Source of the DNA: VFMC01 sp040380855
Lineage (GTDB): Bacteria > Actinomycetota > Acidimicrobiia > Acidimicrobiales > Ilumatobacteraceae
NCBI GenBank assembly: GCA_040380855.1
Contig: JBEIIG010000007.1
Coordinates: forward strand, 24,935 to 88,934
Length of the DNA: 64,000 bases
Direction: 5' to 3'
A program made the translations under genes and the position numbers. Below the pieces are notes generated by a model. That model made no database searches. It saw nothing but the letters and a program-made list of their open reading frames with translations, and was not told the DNA's origin. Positions 16,211 to 26,034 of the stretch are shown here, one piece after another (the stretch's first letter is position 1; every line of letters starts with the position of its first letter).

Positions 16211-17194
16211 TCAGCGGCGCCAGGGGGCGCTGGGCGACACGGCGCCGGGCGCGGTGAGCACGTCGACACCGTCGTCGGTGACGAGGCAGGTGTGCTCGAA
16301 CTGTGCCGATCGCTTGCCGTCGGCGGTGACCGCGGTCCAGCCGTCGTCGAACGCCATCTTGTGCTGCCACGTGCCGACGTTGATCATCGGCTCGATCGTG
16401 AAGGTCATACCCGGCCGCATGATCATGCTGGCGCGCTGGTCGTAGTAGTGCAGCACCTGGATGTCGGTGTGGAACTGCTCGCCGATGCCGTGGCCGATGA
16501 ACGCCCGCACCACGCCGTACCGGTGCGGTTTGGCGGCAGCCTCGATGGCCTTGCCGATGTCGGACAGCGGGCGCCCGGGCACGACCGCTTCGATACCGCG
16601 CCACATCGCTTCCTCGGCCACGCGCACCAGGTTGCGGCTCTCGTCGTCGACCTCACCCACGAAGAACGTGGCGTTGGTGTCGCCGTGCACGCCACCCACG
16701 TAGCAGGTGACATCGAGGTTGACGATGTCGCCGTCGCGGAGCTGGCGCGAGTCGGGGATGCCGTGACAGATCACCTCGTTCACGCTGGTGCACACGCTCT
16801 TGGGGTAGCCGCTGTAGTTCAGCGGGCTGGGGTACGCGTTGCGCTCGATGCACAACTGGTGCACGTAAGCATCGATCTCGTCGGTGGCCACACCCGGGCG
16901 CACCATCTCGCCGGCGAGGCGCAGCACCTCGGCCGCCATCGCACCCGCGTGCCGCATGCGTTCGACGATGTCGGGGCTCTTCACCCGTGGTTCGGCCCAG
17001 CGCCGCACCTCGCCGGTGTCGGCGTAGGGCGGACGCCCGATCGTCGGCGGCACTGCGCGCATCGGGCTGATCGCGCCCGGCAGCACCCGGCCCTCCAGGG
17101 GACGGTGGCACCGCTTGTACTTGCGGCCGCTGCCGCACCAGCACGAGTCGTTGGCCTGGGGCAGGACGTCGGGTGGAACGGCGGTCTGGTGCAC
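16211..17194 (-). CDS. map: Methionine aminopeptidase type I with SEC-C zinc tail at the N-terminus
   Basis: A 327-residue protein that removes initiator Met from new proteins. Residues 18-30 form a SEC-C zinc motif (C18, C20, C29, H30), a known N-terminal extension in some bacterial MetAPs that may aid ribosome docking. The pita-bread catalytic domain follows, with ICHGIPD, NLDVTCYVGGVHGDTN (metal Asp pair), GHGIGEQFH and FTIEPMIN (His/Glu ligands) and FEHTCLV. The GTG start is supported by a -10 TAGCCT 7 nt upstream. Cytosolic and essential in most bacteria. Confidence 0.95.
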   Translation of the reverse strand: MHQTAVPPDVLPQANDSCWCGSGRKYKRCHRPLEGRVLPGAISPMRAVPPTIGRPPYADTGEVRRWAEPRVKSPDIVERMRHAGAMAAEVLRLAGEMVRPGVATDEIDAYVHQLCIERNAYPSPLNYSGYPKSVCTSVNEVICHGIPDSRQLRDGDIVNLDVTCYVGGVHGDTNATFFVGEVDDESRNLVRVAEEAMWRGIEAVVPGRPLSDIGKAIEAAAKPHRYGVVRAFIGHGIGEQFHTDIQVLHYYDQRASMIMRPGMTFTIEPMINVGTWQHKMAFDDGWTAVTADGKRSAQFEHTCLVTDDGVDVLTAPGAVSPSAPWRR

Positions 17195-17201
17195 GGCCCC
17201 C

Positions 17202-17207
17202 AGGCTA
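17202..17207 (-). promoter_or_regulatory. -10 hexamer of map
   Basis: TAGCCT on the minus strand, 7 nt before the GTG at 17194; it gives map its own promoter downstream of the flippase stop. Confidence 0.5.
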
Positions 17208-18590
17208 ATTCGAAGCGACCGGATCCGTCGCCGAGCGGGGCGTCGACCACCTGCCCATCTGGCTCGGGCGGAGCCGCCATGTGCGGCTCGCCCACACCAG
17301 CACTGTCAGGGCGACCACCGTGTTGGCGGCCAGCCATGCCCAGGCGAAGCCCACCACGCCCACATGCCCCACGAGCACCAGTGCGAAGGCGAGCACCGCC
17401 ACGTACTCCGACGAGGCCACGATGACGGCCATCAGGATGCGCTGCCGACCGCGAGCCCACGCGCCTGCCATCACGACCACGCAGTGAGGGATGGCGGCGA
17501 GGCACATCAGGCGCAGCATCGCGACCGTGTCGTGGCGATAGGCGTTGCCCACCAGGCCCAGCACCGGCTCGGCCGCCACGATCGCCACCATGGCCGACAC
17601 ACCCACCAGTGCGGTCGACGCGAGCATCGCCCGCAGGGTGACCTCGTCGAGCCGCTCGGGTTCGTGTTCGGCACGCGAGAGCACCACCAGCGACACATAC
17701 CGCGGCGCGAGGAACAACACGTACGCCATCGACCACGCCAGGTAGTACGAGGCGTTCGCTGCGCCACCGAAACGCTCGGTGACCAGCAGCGGCAGCACAC
17801 CGCTCACCACGATGCCCACGATGTTCGCACCGTTGCCCACCAGCACGGTACGGGCCAGACGACCACGCGGCGGCAGCGAGTCCGGCGGTGTGGTGGCGGT
17901 CGGACGAACCGACCGTCGCACCACCCCGAGGTTCACGACGGCGACGAACAGCAGCGCCGGCAGCACCCACGACAGCACCACGGCATACCGCGGGGCGACG
18001 TCGACCAGCACCAGCAGCAGCACCAGCTTCAGCACCGAGAACAGCACGTTCTCGATCGGCACCCATGCGCTGCGCCGCAGAGCGATGAGCACGCAGTCCT
18101 GCAGGGCGAAGGTCGACCAGGCCACGACCGCCACGAGGAACAAACCCGTCCAGAGCAGGTCGTCGACGAGGAACGACAGCGACGGCGTCCAACGGTTCAC
18201 ACCCACCAGGAACACGGCCGCGACCAACAGGCTGAGGCCCACCGCCACGCCGTAGGTGGTGCGCACGAACGCACCCGCCCGCCGACCGGCCGCCGGCAGG
18301 TAGCGCGGCACGGCGTGCACGAGGTCGAGGGCACCGAGGTTGGAGGCGAGCATGACGGTGTTGATCACCGCAGCGTCGAACCCCAGTTGAGCCGGCTCGA
18401 GCCGCCGGGCAGCCACCAGCCAGTAGAGCAACCCGACCGCCGAACTGACGAAGCTGCTGCCGATCAGCACCACCGATGCTCCGCCGATGCTCTCGCCCGC
18501 CGAGGCCGCGCGCAGCGACCGGCGGGCACTGCGCCGCGGCATGGCCACGCCCATCACCGCTGCGCCTGCGGGAGCTGCATCGACCGTCAT
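17205..18590 (-). CDS. Polysaccharide flippase (Wzx-like, MOP superfamily)
   Basis: A 461-residue integral membrane protein with about 12-14 hydrophobic helices and a short basic N-terminus. The start GGASVVLIGSSFVSSAVGLLYW and the helix pairs thereafter resemble oligosaccharide-repeat-unit transporters (PF01943/PF13440-type). These flip lipid-linked sugar units across the cytoplasmic membrane. The ATG at 18590 overlaps the previous gene by 4 nt. It is the last gene of the polysaccharide operon, consistent with export of the product built by the GT2 enzymes upstream. Confidence 0.8.
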   Translation of the reverse strand: MTVDAAPAGAAVMGVAMPRRSARRSLRAASAGESIGGASVVLIGSSFVSSAVGLLYWLVAARRLEPAQLGFDAAVINTVMLASNLGALDLVHAVPRYLPAAGRRAGAFVRTTYGVAVGLSLLVAAVFLVGVNRWTPSLSFLVDDLLWTGLFLVAVVAWSTFALQDCVLIALRRSAWVPIENVLFSVLKLVLLLVLVDVAPRYAVVLSWVLPALLFVAVVNLGVVRRSVRPTATTPPDSLPPRGRLARTVLVGNGANIVGIVVSGVLPLLVTERFGGAANASYYLAWSMAYVLFLAPRYVSLVVLSRAEHEPERLDEVTLRAMLASTALVGVSAMVAIVAAEPVLGLVGNAYRHDTVAMLRLMCLAAIPHCVVVMAGAWARGRQRILMAVIVASSEYVAVLAFALVLVGHVGVVGFAWAWLAANTVVALTVLVWASRTWRLRPSQMGRWSTPRSATDPVASN

Positions 18591-19672
18591 CGGGCGCCGC
18601 CGATGGCCCAGTGCCGGGCACCGTGGCGCCACAGGGCGTCACCATCGGCCACCGCATCGAGGACCGGGGCGACCACGTTGCTCATCCAGGCCTTTCCCGG
18701 GCCGAAGCGCTCGGCACGCGACACGCCGGTACCGACGTGGTTCAACCAGGCCAGCACGGTGCACAGCGACGCCGGCAGATCCGGGTTGGCGGCCACCGGG
18801 CCGAACGGCGCCATCCGGTGCTCGATCGCCTGCCTCGGGTTGCCGAGTCCGTCGAGCACCGCCGCCACCGGCCCCTGGGGGTGCATGGCCAGCAGGTAGT
18901 GGGCGAGGTCGATCTCGGGTAGGCCGCGTAACGCCCCGTTCTCCCAGTCGATCAGACCGTGGGCACGCCACTGTCCGTTCCCGTCGACCGCTCCCATCAC
19001 GTTGCCGGGCCAGCAGTCGCCGTGGGTGATCGAGAGCGACAGTTCGCGCCCCGCCAACGACGCACGCAGCACCGCCCGGATGTGCTCGAGCGCAGCAACT
19101 CGCCACGAGGGGAGGCCAGCTGCGGTGAGCGCGGCGATGTGCGGGTCGACGAGTGCATCGACATCGTCGATACCCAGCACGGTCGTGTCGACCGATCGCT
19201 CGTGCACCGACCTGACGAGTTCGAGCGCCGAGCCGACCACCAGCGAGTCGGTGTGTCGCGGTAACGCCGCACCGGGGAAGGCCGACTCGACCACGTAGCG
19301 ACAACCACCGGCGACATCGACCACACCCGACTCGAGCAATCGCGGGATCCGGTCGAACAGGTCGAGCGGCGCAAGCGCGGCAAGCATCTCGGCGTGGCGC
19401 CCCAGACCCCCGTTGGCAGTGGGCGACAACGCGAGCTTCACGATCACCGGGTCGTCGTCGAGCAGCGCGGCGAGCACCGCCACGTCGTTCCGCGTCGGCA
19501 GCAGACGGGCACCGACGAGCGGCGAGGCACCGGCCCGGACGTCGTCGAAGGCGTCGAGCACCCGGCGCGCCGACCGGCTGCGGCGCAGCCGCCGCACCGA
19601 ATCGCGCCGATCGATGAGGAACTTCCCCACCGGTGCTTCGGCGATCAGACCGATCATGTTCGTCTCGATCAT
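18587..19672 (-). CDS. APH-fold phosphotransferase in polysaccharide operon
   Basis: A 361-residue protein with a kinase fold of the aminoglycoside phosphotransferase family. SITHGDCWPGNVMG is the Brenner-type catalytic loop and GLIDWENGALRGLPEIDLAHYL the metal-binding motif. The N-terminal lobe contains VIVKLALSPTANGGLGRHAEML, with a likely ATP-binding Lys. Located between FemAB-like and flippase genes with 4-5 nt spacings, it probably phosphorylates a sugar or lipid-linked precursor of the polymer; that is inference from context. Confidence 0.8.
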   Translation of the reverse strand: MIETNMIGLIAEAPVGKFLIDRRDSVRRLRRSRSARRVLDAFDDVRAGASPLVGARLLPTRNDVAVLAALLDDDPVIVKLALSPTANGGLGRHAEMLAALAPLDLFDRIPRLLESGVVDVAGGCRYVVESAFPGAALPRHTDSLVVGSALELVRSVHERSVDTTVLGIDDVDALVDPHIAALTAAGLPSWRVAALEHIRAVLRASLAGRELSLSITHGDCWPGNVMGAVDGNGQWRAHGLIDWENGALRGLPEIDLAHYLLAMHPQGPVAAVLDGLGNPRQAIEHRMAPFGPVAANPDLPASLCTVLAWLNHVGTGVSRAERFGPGKAWMSNVVAPVLDAVADGDALWRHGARHWAIGGAR

Positions 19673-19677
19673 GTCAG

Positions 19678-20808
19678 TCAGCCCGCGTCCTTGAAACCGA
19701 TGACCCGCTTCACCAACGAACGAGCCGCGATGTCGGTGCGCGACAGGGGCAGGCGCTCGAAGCGGTACTCGGCATATGGCACCGGCACCGCACCGAAGTG
19801 CTCCTTGTAGCGGGCGAGCGACGCCGAGGCACCCGACTCGCCCATGTTGTAGTGGGTGCTGCCGTAGGCGTAGGCCTCTTGGATCGCCCGCCACTGCACG
19901 GCCTCGCTGGCGTTCACCTGTGCGGCCAGATCGCGGTCGATGGCGGCACGGGTGTCGCGCGTGACGGGGCCCAGGAACAAGATGGTCGATGCAGCCGGCT
20001 TGTCGTCGACATAGGCCACCACCAGCCGGAACCGATCGCCGAGGTGGTCGGCCATCGTCTGCAGCTTGTCGATCGAGTCGCGTCGTAGCGCTCGACGGCG
20101 GGCCAGCCAGAGCGGTTCGTGCTGCTTGGCCGCCCATCGCTCGACCGACTTCAGGTACATCGAGAAGTGGTCGTCGAGCAGTGCCCCCGTGGTGTCGACC
20201 TCGACACGCATGTCGGATCGTTCGGTGCGCACGATCTTGCGACGGGTCGACTTCGACAGCGACGCCAGATGCGCCTCGGGACTGTCGAACAGGCGGACGA
20301 CGTGGGCCAGGCGAGGCAGCACCGTGACGCCCGTCCCCGACACCCCTTCCCACAGCGACGCCTCGAGCGGGTCGATGCGCAGCGCCACCCGCAAGGCACC
20401 GATACTGCGCAGGTCTGCCACCATCACCTCCACGGCGCCTGCGTCGAGCCCGGCCCCGGCGGGACCGCCCATACCCCATCCCTGCGGGAACGACCACAGT
20501 TGACCGCCCAGCCCGCGCAGTCCACTGCGCTGCACCATCGGCAGTACGAAGCGACGGCCGTCGTCGAACTCGTACAGCCGGCTGGCGTCGCTGCAGTGCT
20601 CGACGGCGCAGAGCGCGTCGGTCCACTCGGGTGTGTGCTCGGGCAGGGCGCCCGGATCGAACGCCACCACCGCACGCCAGATGTCGCGTGGTGCCGGCGA
20701 TGTGACGACCCCGCCGTTGCTCACCCGACCGAAGCGCCGCTGCGACGGCGGTCGGAGCGAGACGTCGCCCGGTGCGAGGACGGGAAGTGGTGTGATGACA
20801 CTGGCCAT
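19678..20808 (-). CDS. FemAB/GNAT-like aminoacyl- or acyltransferase
   Basis: A 376-residue protein with the BioF2-like GNAT fold seen in FemAB relatives. The C-terminal domain contains SKSTRRKIVRTERSDMRVEVD, FSMYLKSVERWAAKQ and HYNMGESGASASLARYKEHFGAVP, which match this family. FemAB-type proteins add amino acids to peptidoglycan or, in exopolysaccharide loci, are thought to modify polymer units. The ATG at 20808 begins 2 nt after the stop of the GH16 gene. Cytosolic or membrane-peripheral; donor and acceptor unknown. Confidence 0.8.
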   Translation of the reverse strand: MASVITPLPVLAPGDVSLRPPSQRRFGRVSNGGVVTSPAPRDIWRAVVAFDPGALPEHTPEWTDALCAVEHCSDASRLYEFDDGRRFVLPMVQRSGLRGLGGQLWSFPQGWGMGGPAGAGLDAGAVEVMVADLRSIGALRVALRIDPLEASLWEGVSGTGVTVLPRLAHVVRLFDSPEAHLASLSKSTRRKIVRTERSDMRVEVDTTGALLDDHFSMYLKSVERWAAKQHEPLWLARRRALRRDSIDKLQTMADHLGDRFRLVVAYVDDKPAASTILFLGPVTRDTRAAIDRDLAAQVNASEAVQWRAIQEAYAYGSTHYNMGESGASASLARYKEHFGAVPVPYAEYRFERLPLSRTDIAARSLVKRVIGFKDAG

Positions 20809-20810
20809 GG

Positions 20811-21689
20811 TCAGGATCCTCCGATCGATTGCCACACCCGCACGTAGTCGACGGCGAAGGTGGTGGGGAAGGCGGCGGGATCAGGAGTGCCGGCCCGGCC
20901 GCCGCCGACAGCCAGGTTCAGCAACAGGTACATCGGGGTCGTCGGCACGAGGGCCGGGTCGGTCACCCGACCCGCCTCGACGCCGTCGACATAGAAGACG
21001 ACAGCCTCGGGCGACCAGTGCATGCCGAACACCCGCCATGTCCCGCTGATGTCGCCGGTGGCGAGTTCGACGCGCTGCGAACGTCGAACACCGTCGACGC
21101 GTTGGTGCACGTGCATCGTCACCAGATCGGGTCGGATGCCGTACCACTCGGCGATGTCGATCTCGGGCAGACTGCGGTTGTCGGCCGACAGCAGCCAGAT
21201 CGCAGGCCACGTCCCCGCCCCGACCGGCAGCCTCACCCGCGCCTCGACGAAGCCGTAGGTGAAGGCGAACGACGGCAGCTCGCCGCGATGCGACGAGCGC
21301 GCGCCCGTCGAGACCATTCCCGAGCGGTACGGCAGGGTGTCGCCGGTCGTGGTGCGCTGCGGAATCGCGTCGGCGGTGAGGACCAGCGAACCGTCGGCGA
21401 GGCCGACCGCCTCGGGTCGGTACCACTCCAGTTCAGCGTTGGTCGCGATCGTGCAGCCACCGTCGACCTGCCACCAGTAGCACGTCCGCCAGATGTCGCC
21501 CAGGCCACCGCGCTCGAACTCGTCGGAGAACACCAGGCGCCACTGCTCGCCGGTGTCGACCGGTGCCTGCGGTTCGGGAACCCCCGGCGTGCAGGCCACC
21601 ACGACGAGGACGAGCAGCCCCAGCAGCGTCGCTGGAAGCGTCGGCCGGCCGAGCCTGGCCCGCCACCGGCCCGAAGGCTCGCACCTCAT
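20811..21689 (-). CDS. GH16 family glycoside hydrolase, lipoprotein
   Basis: A 292-residue lipoprotein. The N-terminus has basic residues, a hydrophobic core LLVLVVVAC and a lipobox cysteine near residue 33, so it should sit on the outer face of the membrane. The mature part is a GH16 beta-jellyroll with the active-site signature PEIDIAEW (E-I-D-I-A-E, nucleophile and acid/base Glu). It also has GFVEARVRLP and the closing VDYVRVWQ strand. GH16 enzymes cut beta-1,3 or mixed-link glucans, agarose-like or related polymers. In this operon it most likely trims or releases the exported polysaccharide. ATGA overlap with the deacetylase gene. Confidence 0.9.
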   Translation of the reverse strand: MRCEPSGRWRARLGRPTLPATLLGLLVLVVVACTPGVPEPQAPVDTGEQWRLVFSDEFERGGLGDIWRTCYWWQVDGGCTIATNAELEWYRPEAVGLADGSLVLTADAIPQRTTTGDTLPYRSGMVSTGARSSHRGELPSFAFTYGFVEARVRLPVGAGTWPAIWLLSADNRSLPEIDIAEWYGIRPDLVTMHVHQRVDGVRRSQRVELATGDISGTWRVFGMHWSPEAVVFYVDGVEAGRVTDPALVPTTPMYLLLNLAVGGGRAGTPDPAAFPTTFAVDYVRVWQSIGGS

Positions 21690-22474
21690 GAGGCTCCCTG
21701 CACGACGTGCTGGGCGCGACGTACGAAGCGGTGCCCCACCTGTCGGGCGACGCGTCGCCCGGCGGGACGATCGGGCACCGACACCAAGCGGGTCCACAGG
21801 TCGTCGGCCGTGGTGGTGCCGTTCACGACCAGTCGCGACAACCGATAGCGGTCCTCGCCCACATGGCTCCACGCATCGCGCACCGCGCATGCAGAGTCGA
21901 ACCCTGCCGACACCACCAGGTCGCGCACCGGCCGCGAGAAGAAGCCGTGCGGGTAGGCGAACGAACGGACCGGTGAACCCAACCGCTGTTCGAGATCGCA
22001 GCGCGATTGCTCGACCTCGCGCCGGGCCCGCTCGACGCCCACCAGGTCGAGTTGGGGATGGCTGACGGTGTGCGCCCCGCACTCGATGCCCATTGCACTC
22101 AGCGATTCCACGTCGCTCCAACTCATCATCGGTTTGTCGCGCTCGGCCTCCATGGGCATCCACGAACTCGTACCGCCGAGGCAACCCGTGACGAGGTAGA
22201 TCGTCGCCGGCATCGACCGTTGTTCGAGCAGCGGTGCGGCGTGTGTGGCGAAGTCGGCGCGGCCGTCGTCGAATGTGATCGCCAGTGGTCGCGGGGGCAG
22301 CGCTGCTCGGTCGACGGCGTCGACCAACTCGCTGACGCTCACGCAGGTGAAGCCGAGCTCGTCGATCACGGCGAGGTGTTCGGCGAACAGGCCGGGGTCG
22401 ACGCACCAGCGCCGGTACTCGGGTGTCCACTGCTCGTCGACCGAGTGATAGAGCAGCACGGGGATCGGATTCAT
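21686..22474 (-). CDS. Polysaccharide deacetylase (NodB-type)
   Basis: A 262-residue carbohydrate esterase family 4 protein. LLYHSVDE opens the fold; ITFDDGRADF is motif 1 with the catalytic Asp and metal Asp, and GAHTVSHPQLD is motif 2 with metal His residues. FAYPHGFFS is motif 3. It would remove N-acetyl groups from glycans. No clear signal peptide is present from the ATG at 22474, so it may act in the cytosol or need a different export path. RBS GAGGGGTGG precedes the start. It follows the GT2 gene by 11 bp. Confidence 0.9.
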   Translation of the reverse strand: MNPIPVLLYHSVDEQWTPEYRRWCVDPGLFAEHLAVIDELGFTCVSVSELVDAVDRAALPPRPLAITFDDGRADFATHAAPLLEQRSMPATIYLVTGCLGGTSSWMPMEAERDKPMMSWSDVESLSAMGIECGAHTVSHPQLDLVGVERARREVEQSRCDLEQRLGSPVRSFAYPHGFFSRPVRDLVVSAGFDSACAVRDAWSHVGEDRYRLSRLVVNGTTTADDLWTRLVSVPDRPAGRRVARQVGHRFVRRAQHVVQGAS

Positions 22475-22485
22475 CGCGCCACCCC

Positions 22486-23715
22486 TCAGGCGGCTCGTCG
22501 CGTCGCCAGCTGCCGCTGGAGACGCACCGACTCGGCGTAGGCGAGCGGTCCGTGCCGCAGGCCCCGCCACTCGGCCCGTCGCAGCTCGGGCGGGAAGGCG
22601 TCGCTGCGACCTTCGTTCTTCGCCGAGTCGGACGACAGCAGCATCTTCACCCCGGCGGGCAGACGACGCAGTACCGATGGTGCGGTGCCGCGATGGGTCA
22701 TGAACTTGGTGAAGACGGCGGCGAGGCCGCAGCCGTAGTCCTCGAGCTGGCGCAGCAACGCCTGATCGGTGGTGTGCGACGGGTGCCACAGCACCGCTGC
22801 AGGCTGGCGGACCAACAGGTGCCCGGCCTGCAGCAGGCGCACGGAGATGTCGATGTCTTCACCACCACGGGCGGGTGTGCCCGCCCCGAGTGCCGTGTCG
22901 AAGCCGCCGAGGGCGCGCAGGGCCTCGGCCCGGAACGACATGTTGGCCCCGGTGCCGAGCAGGCGCGGGTGGAAGGGGAACACGGGCGACGGCAGCGGAT
23001 CGAGCGACAGGTGGTACTCGGCCTCGTGGAAGTCGAGCAGGTAGCCACCGAACTCCTGGAACAACAGCTCCGACCGCGAACCGAGCGATGTGGGCAGCAC
23101 GCTGCCGCTCACACAGACGGCACCAGGTACCCCGGCAAAGGTGGCGCCGATGGCCGTCAGCCATGCCGGGTCGGGCTCGACATCGTCGTCGGTGAAGGCG
23201 ATGAACTTGCCCTCGGCCACGGCGAGGCCGCAGTTGCGGGCCCGGGCGAGGCCCGGTACGGGTTCGACCACATAGCGCACTGCGTCGCCGAACTCGCCCA
23301 CGACCTGCGCTGTCGAGTCGTCGTCGGGCGCGTTGTCGACGACGATCACCTCGTGCTCGGGTCCGTCGAGCGACAGCACCTGGGTGAGGGCGTTGCGCAG
23401 TTTGTCGGCCCGGTTGCGGGTGCAGATCACCACCGACATCGGCCCCGCCGGTGGCGTGCTGCGCAACCGGTTGGTGGGCACCTCGCCGAGCAACTGCGAC
23501 TCGAGAGTCGGGGTGAGTTCGCCGTGCTCGAGGGGCATCACGTCGACGCCCACCGGCCACCCTTGGTTGCGCAGCAGCACCATCGCCCGTTGCATGCCCG
23601 CACGCTCGGCAGCAGGGGTGCGCCAGGTGGCGGTGCCCGCATCGAGGTCGACGCTGGCAACTGCCAGCGGACCTCCCGCAGCGGTGATCTTGGTGTTGAT
23701 GTTGACGTGTTGCAC
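22486..23715 (-). CDS. Glycosyltransferase family 2
   Basis: A 409-residue GT-A fold glycosyltransferase. About 90 N-terminal residues precede the GT2 domain, which opens SVVICTRNRADKLRNALTQV and carries the acidic cluster AFTDDDVEPDPAWL (DDD, sugar-nucleotide metal site). GLARARNCGL and RGGEDIDISVRLLQAGH (general-base region) follow. The GTG at 23715 has a strong GGAGGAA ribosome site 9 nt upstream. It should add a sugar to the lipid-linked unit on the cytosolic side. It is separated from the membrane protein gene by 78 bp, so an extra promoter there is possible. Confidence 0.9.
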   Translation of the reverse strand: MQHVNINTKITAAGGPLAVASVDLDAGTATWRTPAAERAGMQRAMVLLRNQGWPVGVDVMPLEHGELTPTLESQLLGEVPTNRLRSTPPAGPMSVVICTRNRADKLRNALTQVLSLDGPEHEVIVVDNAPDDDSTAQVVGEFGDAVRYVVEPVPGLARARNCGLAVAEGKFIAFTDDDVEPDPAWLTAIGATFAGVPGAVCVSGSVLPTSLGSRSELLFQEFGGYLLDFHEAEYHLSLDPLPSPVFPFHPRLLGTGANMSFRAEALRALGGFDTALGAGTPARGGEDIDISVRLLQAGHLLVRQPAAVLWHPSHTTDQALLRQLEDYGCGLAAVFTKFMTHRGTAPSVLRRLPAGVKMLLSSDSAKNEGRSDAFPPELRRAEWRGLRHGPLAYAESVRLQRQLATRRAA

Positions 23716-23793
23716 GGGGTTCCTCCGAGTGCGGTCGAGAGCTGAAAGGGGTCGAGGAAGGGCGATGGGACGGGCGACGCGGCGAGCAGCCGG

Positions 23794-26034
23794 TCAGGGC
23801 AGGATCCGGAACAACCAGCTGTCGTCGACATGGGTGATGGCGACGAACCGCTGGTTGGTGGCGAGCAGGGCGAGGGCGTCGTCGACATCGGTGAAGGGCC
23901 ATCCGCCTTCGGCTCGCAATTCCTCGACCATGCTCGGCGTGACGGTGAGGTAGGCGGTGCCCGGTCGTAGCGACGTGAGGTTGTCGGCCACCCGGTCGAG
24001 TTGTTCGCTGAACGGCACCCCTGAGGTGCGGTCGAGCATCTCGACCACCGACGGCGACCACTCGTCGTCGTAGTCGACCATCGGATAGGTGGCGGTCTGG
24101 TTGAGCGGCCCGATCGACACGAAGTGGGCGCCGAGGTACCGCTTGTCGGGCAGCGATCCGAGAAGCCGTTCGATCGCCACCTCACCGGTGGTGAGGTTGT
24201 TCTGCCGCTCGCGGCCGAAGTGGGCCACCATGAATCCGGCCGTGACGGCAAGCACCAGCGCGGCCACCACCGGCCACCGCACCCGATGAGGTCGGGCCAT
24301 CACACCAGCGGCGGCGATGGCCACGAGGCCGGGAAGTGAGTACAGGTACACCCGGTAGATCGCCTCGCCTCCGTAGGCGTTGATCAGCACGATCACGAAC
24401 GGGGTGACGGCGATGAGCACCGCCATGCCCAGCCGGGCACCGGCCCGGCTGGCCCGCACGAGGCACAGCACTGCGAGCAGCCAGACGGCCACCACGAACA
24501 GCCGGGTGAGGTCGCCGACGAGCGCATAGGTGGGCGGTGGCACCGCACCGATGCGATTGCCGGCGATGTTGTTCGTCACGGCGCCACCGAACCCGAGGTC
24601 GTATCCCTGGCTGGCGAAATACGGCAGACAGCGCACCGCCCACGCACTGGTCACCAGTGCACCCGTGAGCAGCAGCCGCCAGTCGCGGATCCACCCGATG
24701 GCCACGGCGGCAGCGATGGGCAACACCACGGCAGCGGGCGTGAGTGCATGGGTGATGAGCACGCCGGCGAACACCAGCACCACGCACAACCGCCGCGCCA
24801 CCACGACCGGCCGGTACACGAGAGGCCCTTCGAGCGTGGCATCGGGACCGAGACGACGGACGACACCGGCGAGCGGACGCACCCGCCACGGCCAGTGCGG
24901 TCGACCGGCGACGGGAACCACGAACCAACTGCACACCAACCTCAGCACGGTGATGCCGTAGAAGGTGGCGACCGACTGCGGCGAGAAGTAGTTCTGCCCC
25001 ACCCAATCGGTCACGAGGAACAGCAGCGTCGCGAGGTTGGCCACCCGCACATCGGTGGTGAGCCGGCGGACCAGGCTCCACACCGCCACGAGGATGAACG
25101 CCGTCACCCCCAGTTGCCACCAGGCCGCGTACGACTCGGGGTCGAGGCCGGTGGCGCCGCGCACCAGTGCGCCGGCGCCGAAGAACCCCGAGAACGTGTT
25201 GTAGATGTCGAGGTCGGTGTGCAGTCGGCCGGTGGTGTCGAGCAACCGCATCACGCCGAGGTGCTTGTACGACCACGGGTAACGGATCGTCGACACCACC
25301 ATCGGCAACGTGGCGTACAAGATGACGGCCACCAGGCCGACCCCGGTGATCACCCGCAGCGGCTCGGGGTTCCGGGCGATCGCTGCCCGCACTGCCAGCA
25401 CCACGGCGATGCCGAGCGCCACCAGCCACAGCACGGGCAGGCGGGCCACCAGGCCCCAGTCGCCGATGTCGTCGGTGGCGATCCGCGACAGCGTGCTGGC
25501 CCAGAGCGCGAACGCCGCCGTCAGCAGCACGAGGTGCGTCGTGCCGAGTTGCCACCACCAGGTGCGCATCGCGGCGACGGGCCCGAGCGGGGCGAGCTCG
25601 GTGCGCCGACTCCGTCGGGCACGCTGGTCGATCACCCCGTGAGCGATCGTCAGTACAGCCACCATCGCCGCGGTGACGGCGCGAGGCTGCCACCACGACA
25701 GGCTCAGCATCACGTGGGCCACGATCGACCAGGTGGCCATGCTGGTCGCAACCGTCACCACGAAGGCTTCGGCCCGGTCGACCGCTGCCACCAGCCGCAC
25801 CAGCAGCAGGCCGGGCAGGGCGAGGAGCACGACGGCCAGCAGCGCGCCGACGAGCGGTCCGCGCCAGCCCAGGGCGATGGCGGTGGCGCCGGCCAGCCCC
25901 ACCACGGTCACCGGGTGCACGCCCACACGGGGCAGCCGGGGCGAGGCGACATCGGTCTCGACGACCGACCCCTTGGCGGAACTGCGGGCGGGGGCAAGCA
26001 GCATCGAGAGCCAGCTCTCGGTGATGTCGATCAT
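23794..26034 (-). CDS. Large polytopic membrane protein of polysaccharide locus
   Basis: A 746-residue protein with roughly 14 hydrophobic helices from about residue 45 to 570, then a soluble extracytoplasmic C-terminal domain of about 150 residues. The layout (many TM helices, loop with TDDIGDWGLVARLP, and NYFSPQSVATFYG) resembles GT-C-type membrane glycosyltransferases or polymerases such as those of O-antigen and arabinan pathways, but I see no motif that proves this. ATGA overlap with the GT2 gene before it. Possible roles are polymerase or lipid-linked sugar transferase. Confidence 0.7.
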   Translation of the reverse strand: MIDITESWLSMLLAPARSSAKGSVVETDVASPRLPRVGVHPVTVVGLAGATAIALGWRGPLVGALLAVVLLALPGLLLVRLVAAVDRAEAFVVTVATSMATWSIVAHVMLSLSWWQPRAVTAAMVAVLTIAHGVIDQRARRSRRTELAPLGPVAAMRTWWWQLGTTHLVLLTAAFALWASTLSRIATDDIGDWGLVARLPVLWLVALGIAVVLAVRAAIARNPEPLRVITGVGLVAVILYATLPMVVSTIRYPWSYKHLGVMRLLDTTGRLHTDLDIYNTFSGFFGAGALVRGATGLDPESYAAWWQLGVTAFILVAVWSLVRRLTTDVRVANLATLLFLVTDWVGQNYFSPQSVATFYGITVLRLVCSWFVVPVAGRPHWPWRVRPLAGVVRRLGPDATLEGPLVYRPVVVARRLCVVLVFAGVLITHALTPAAVVLPIAAAVAIGWIRDWRLLLTGALVTSAWAVRCLPYFASQGYDLGFGGAVTNNIAGNRIGAVPPPTYALVGDLTRLFVVAVWLLAVLCLVRASRAGARLGMAVLIAVTPFVIVLINAYGGEAIYRVYLYSLPGLVAIAAAGVMARPHRVRWPVVAALVLAVTAGFMVAHFGRERQNNLTTGEVAIERLLGSLPDKRYLGAHFVSIGPLNQTATYPMVDYDDEWSPSVVEMLDRTSGVPFSEQLDRVADNLTSLRPGTAYLTVTPSMVEELRAEGGWPFTDVDDALALLATNQRFVAITHVDDSWLFRILP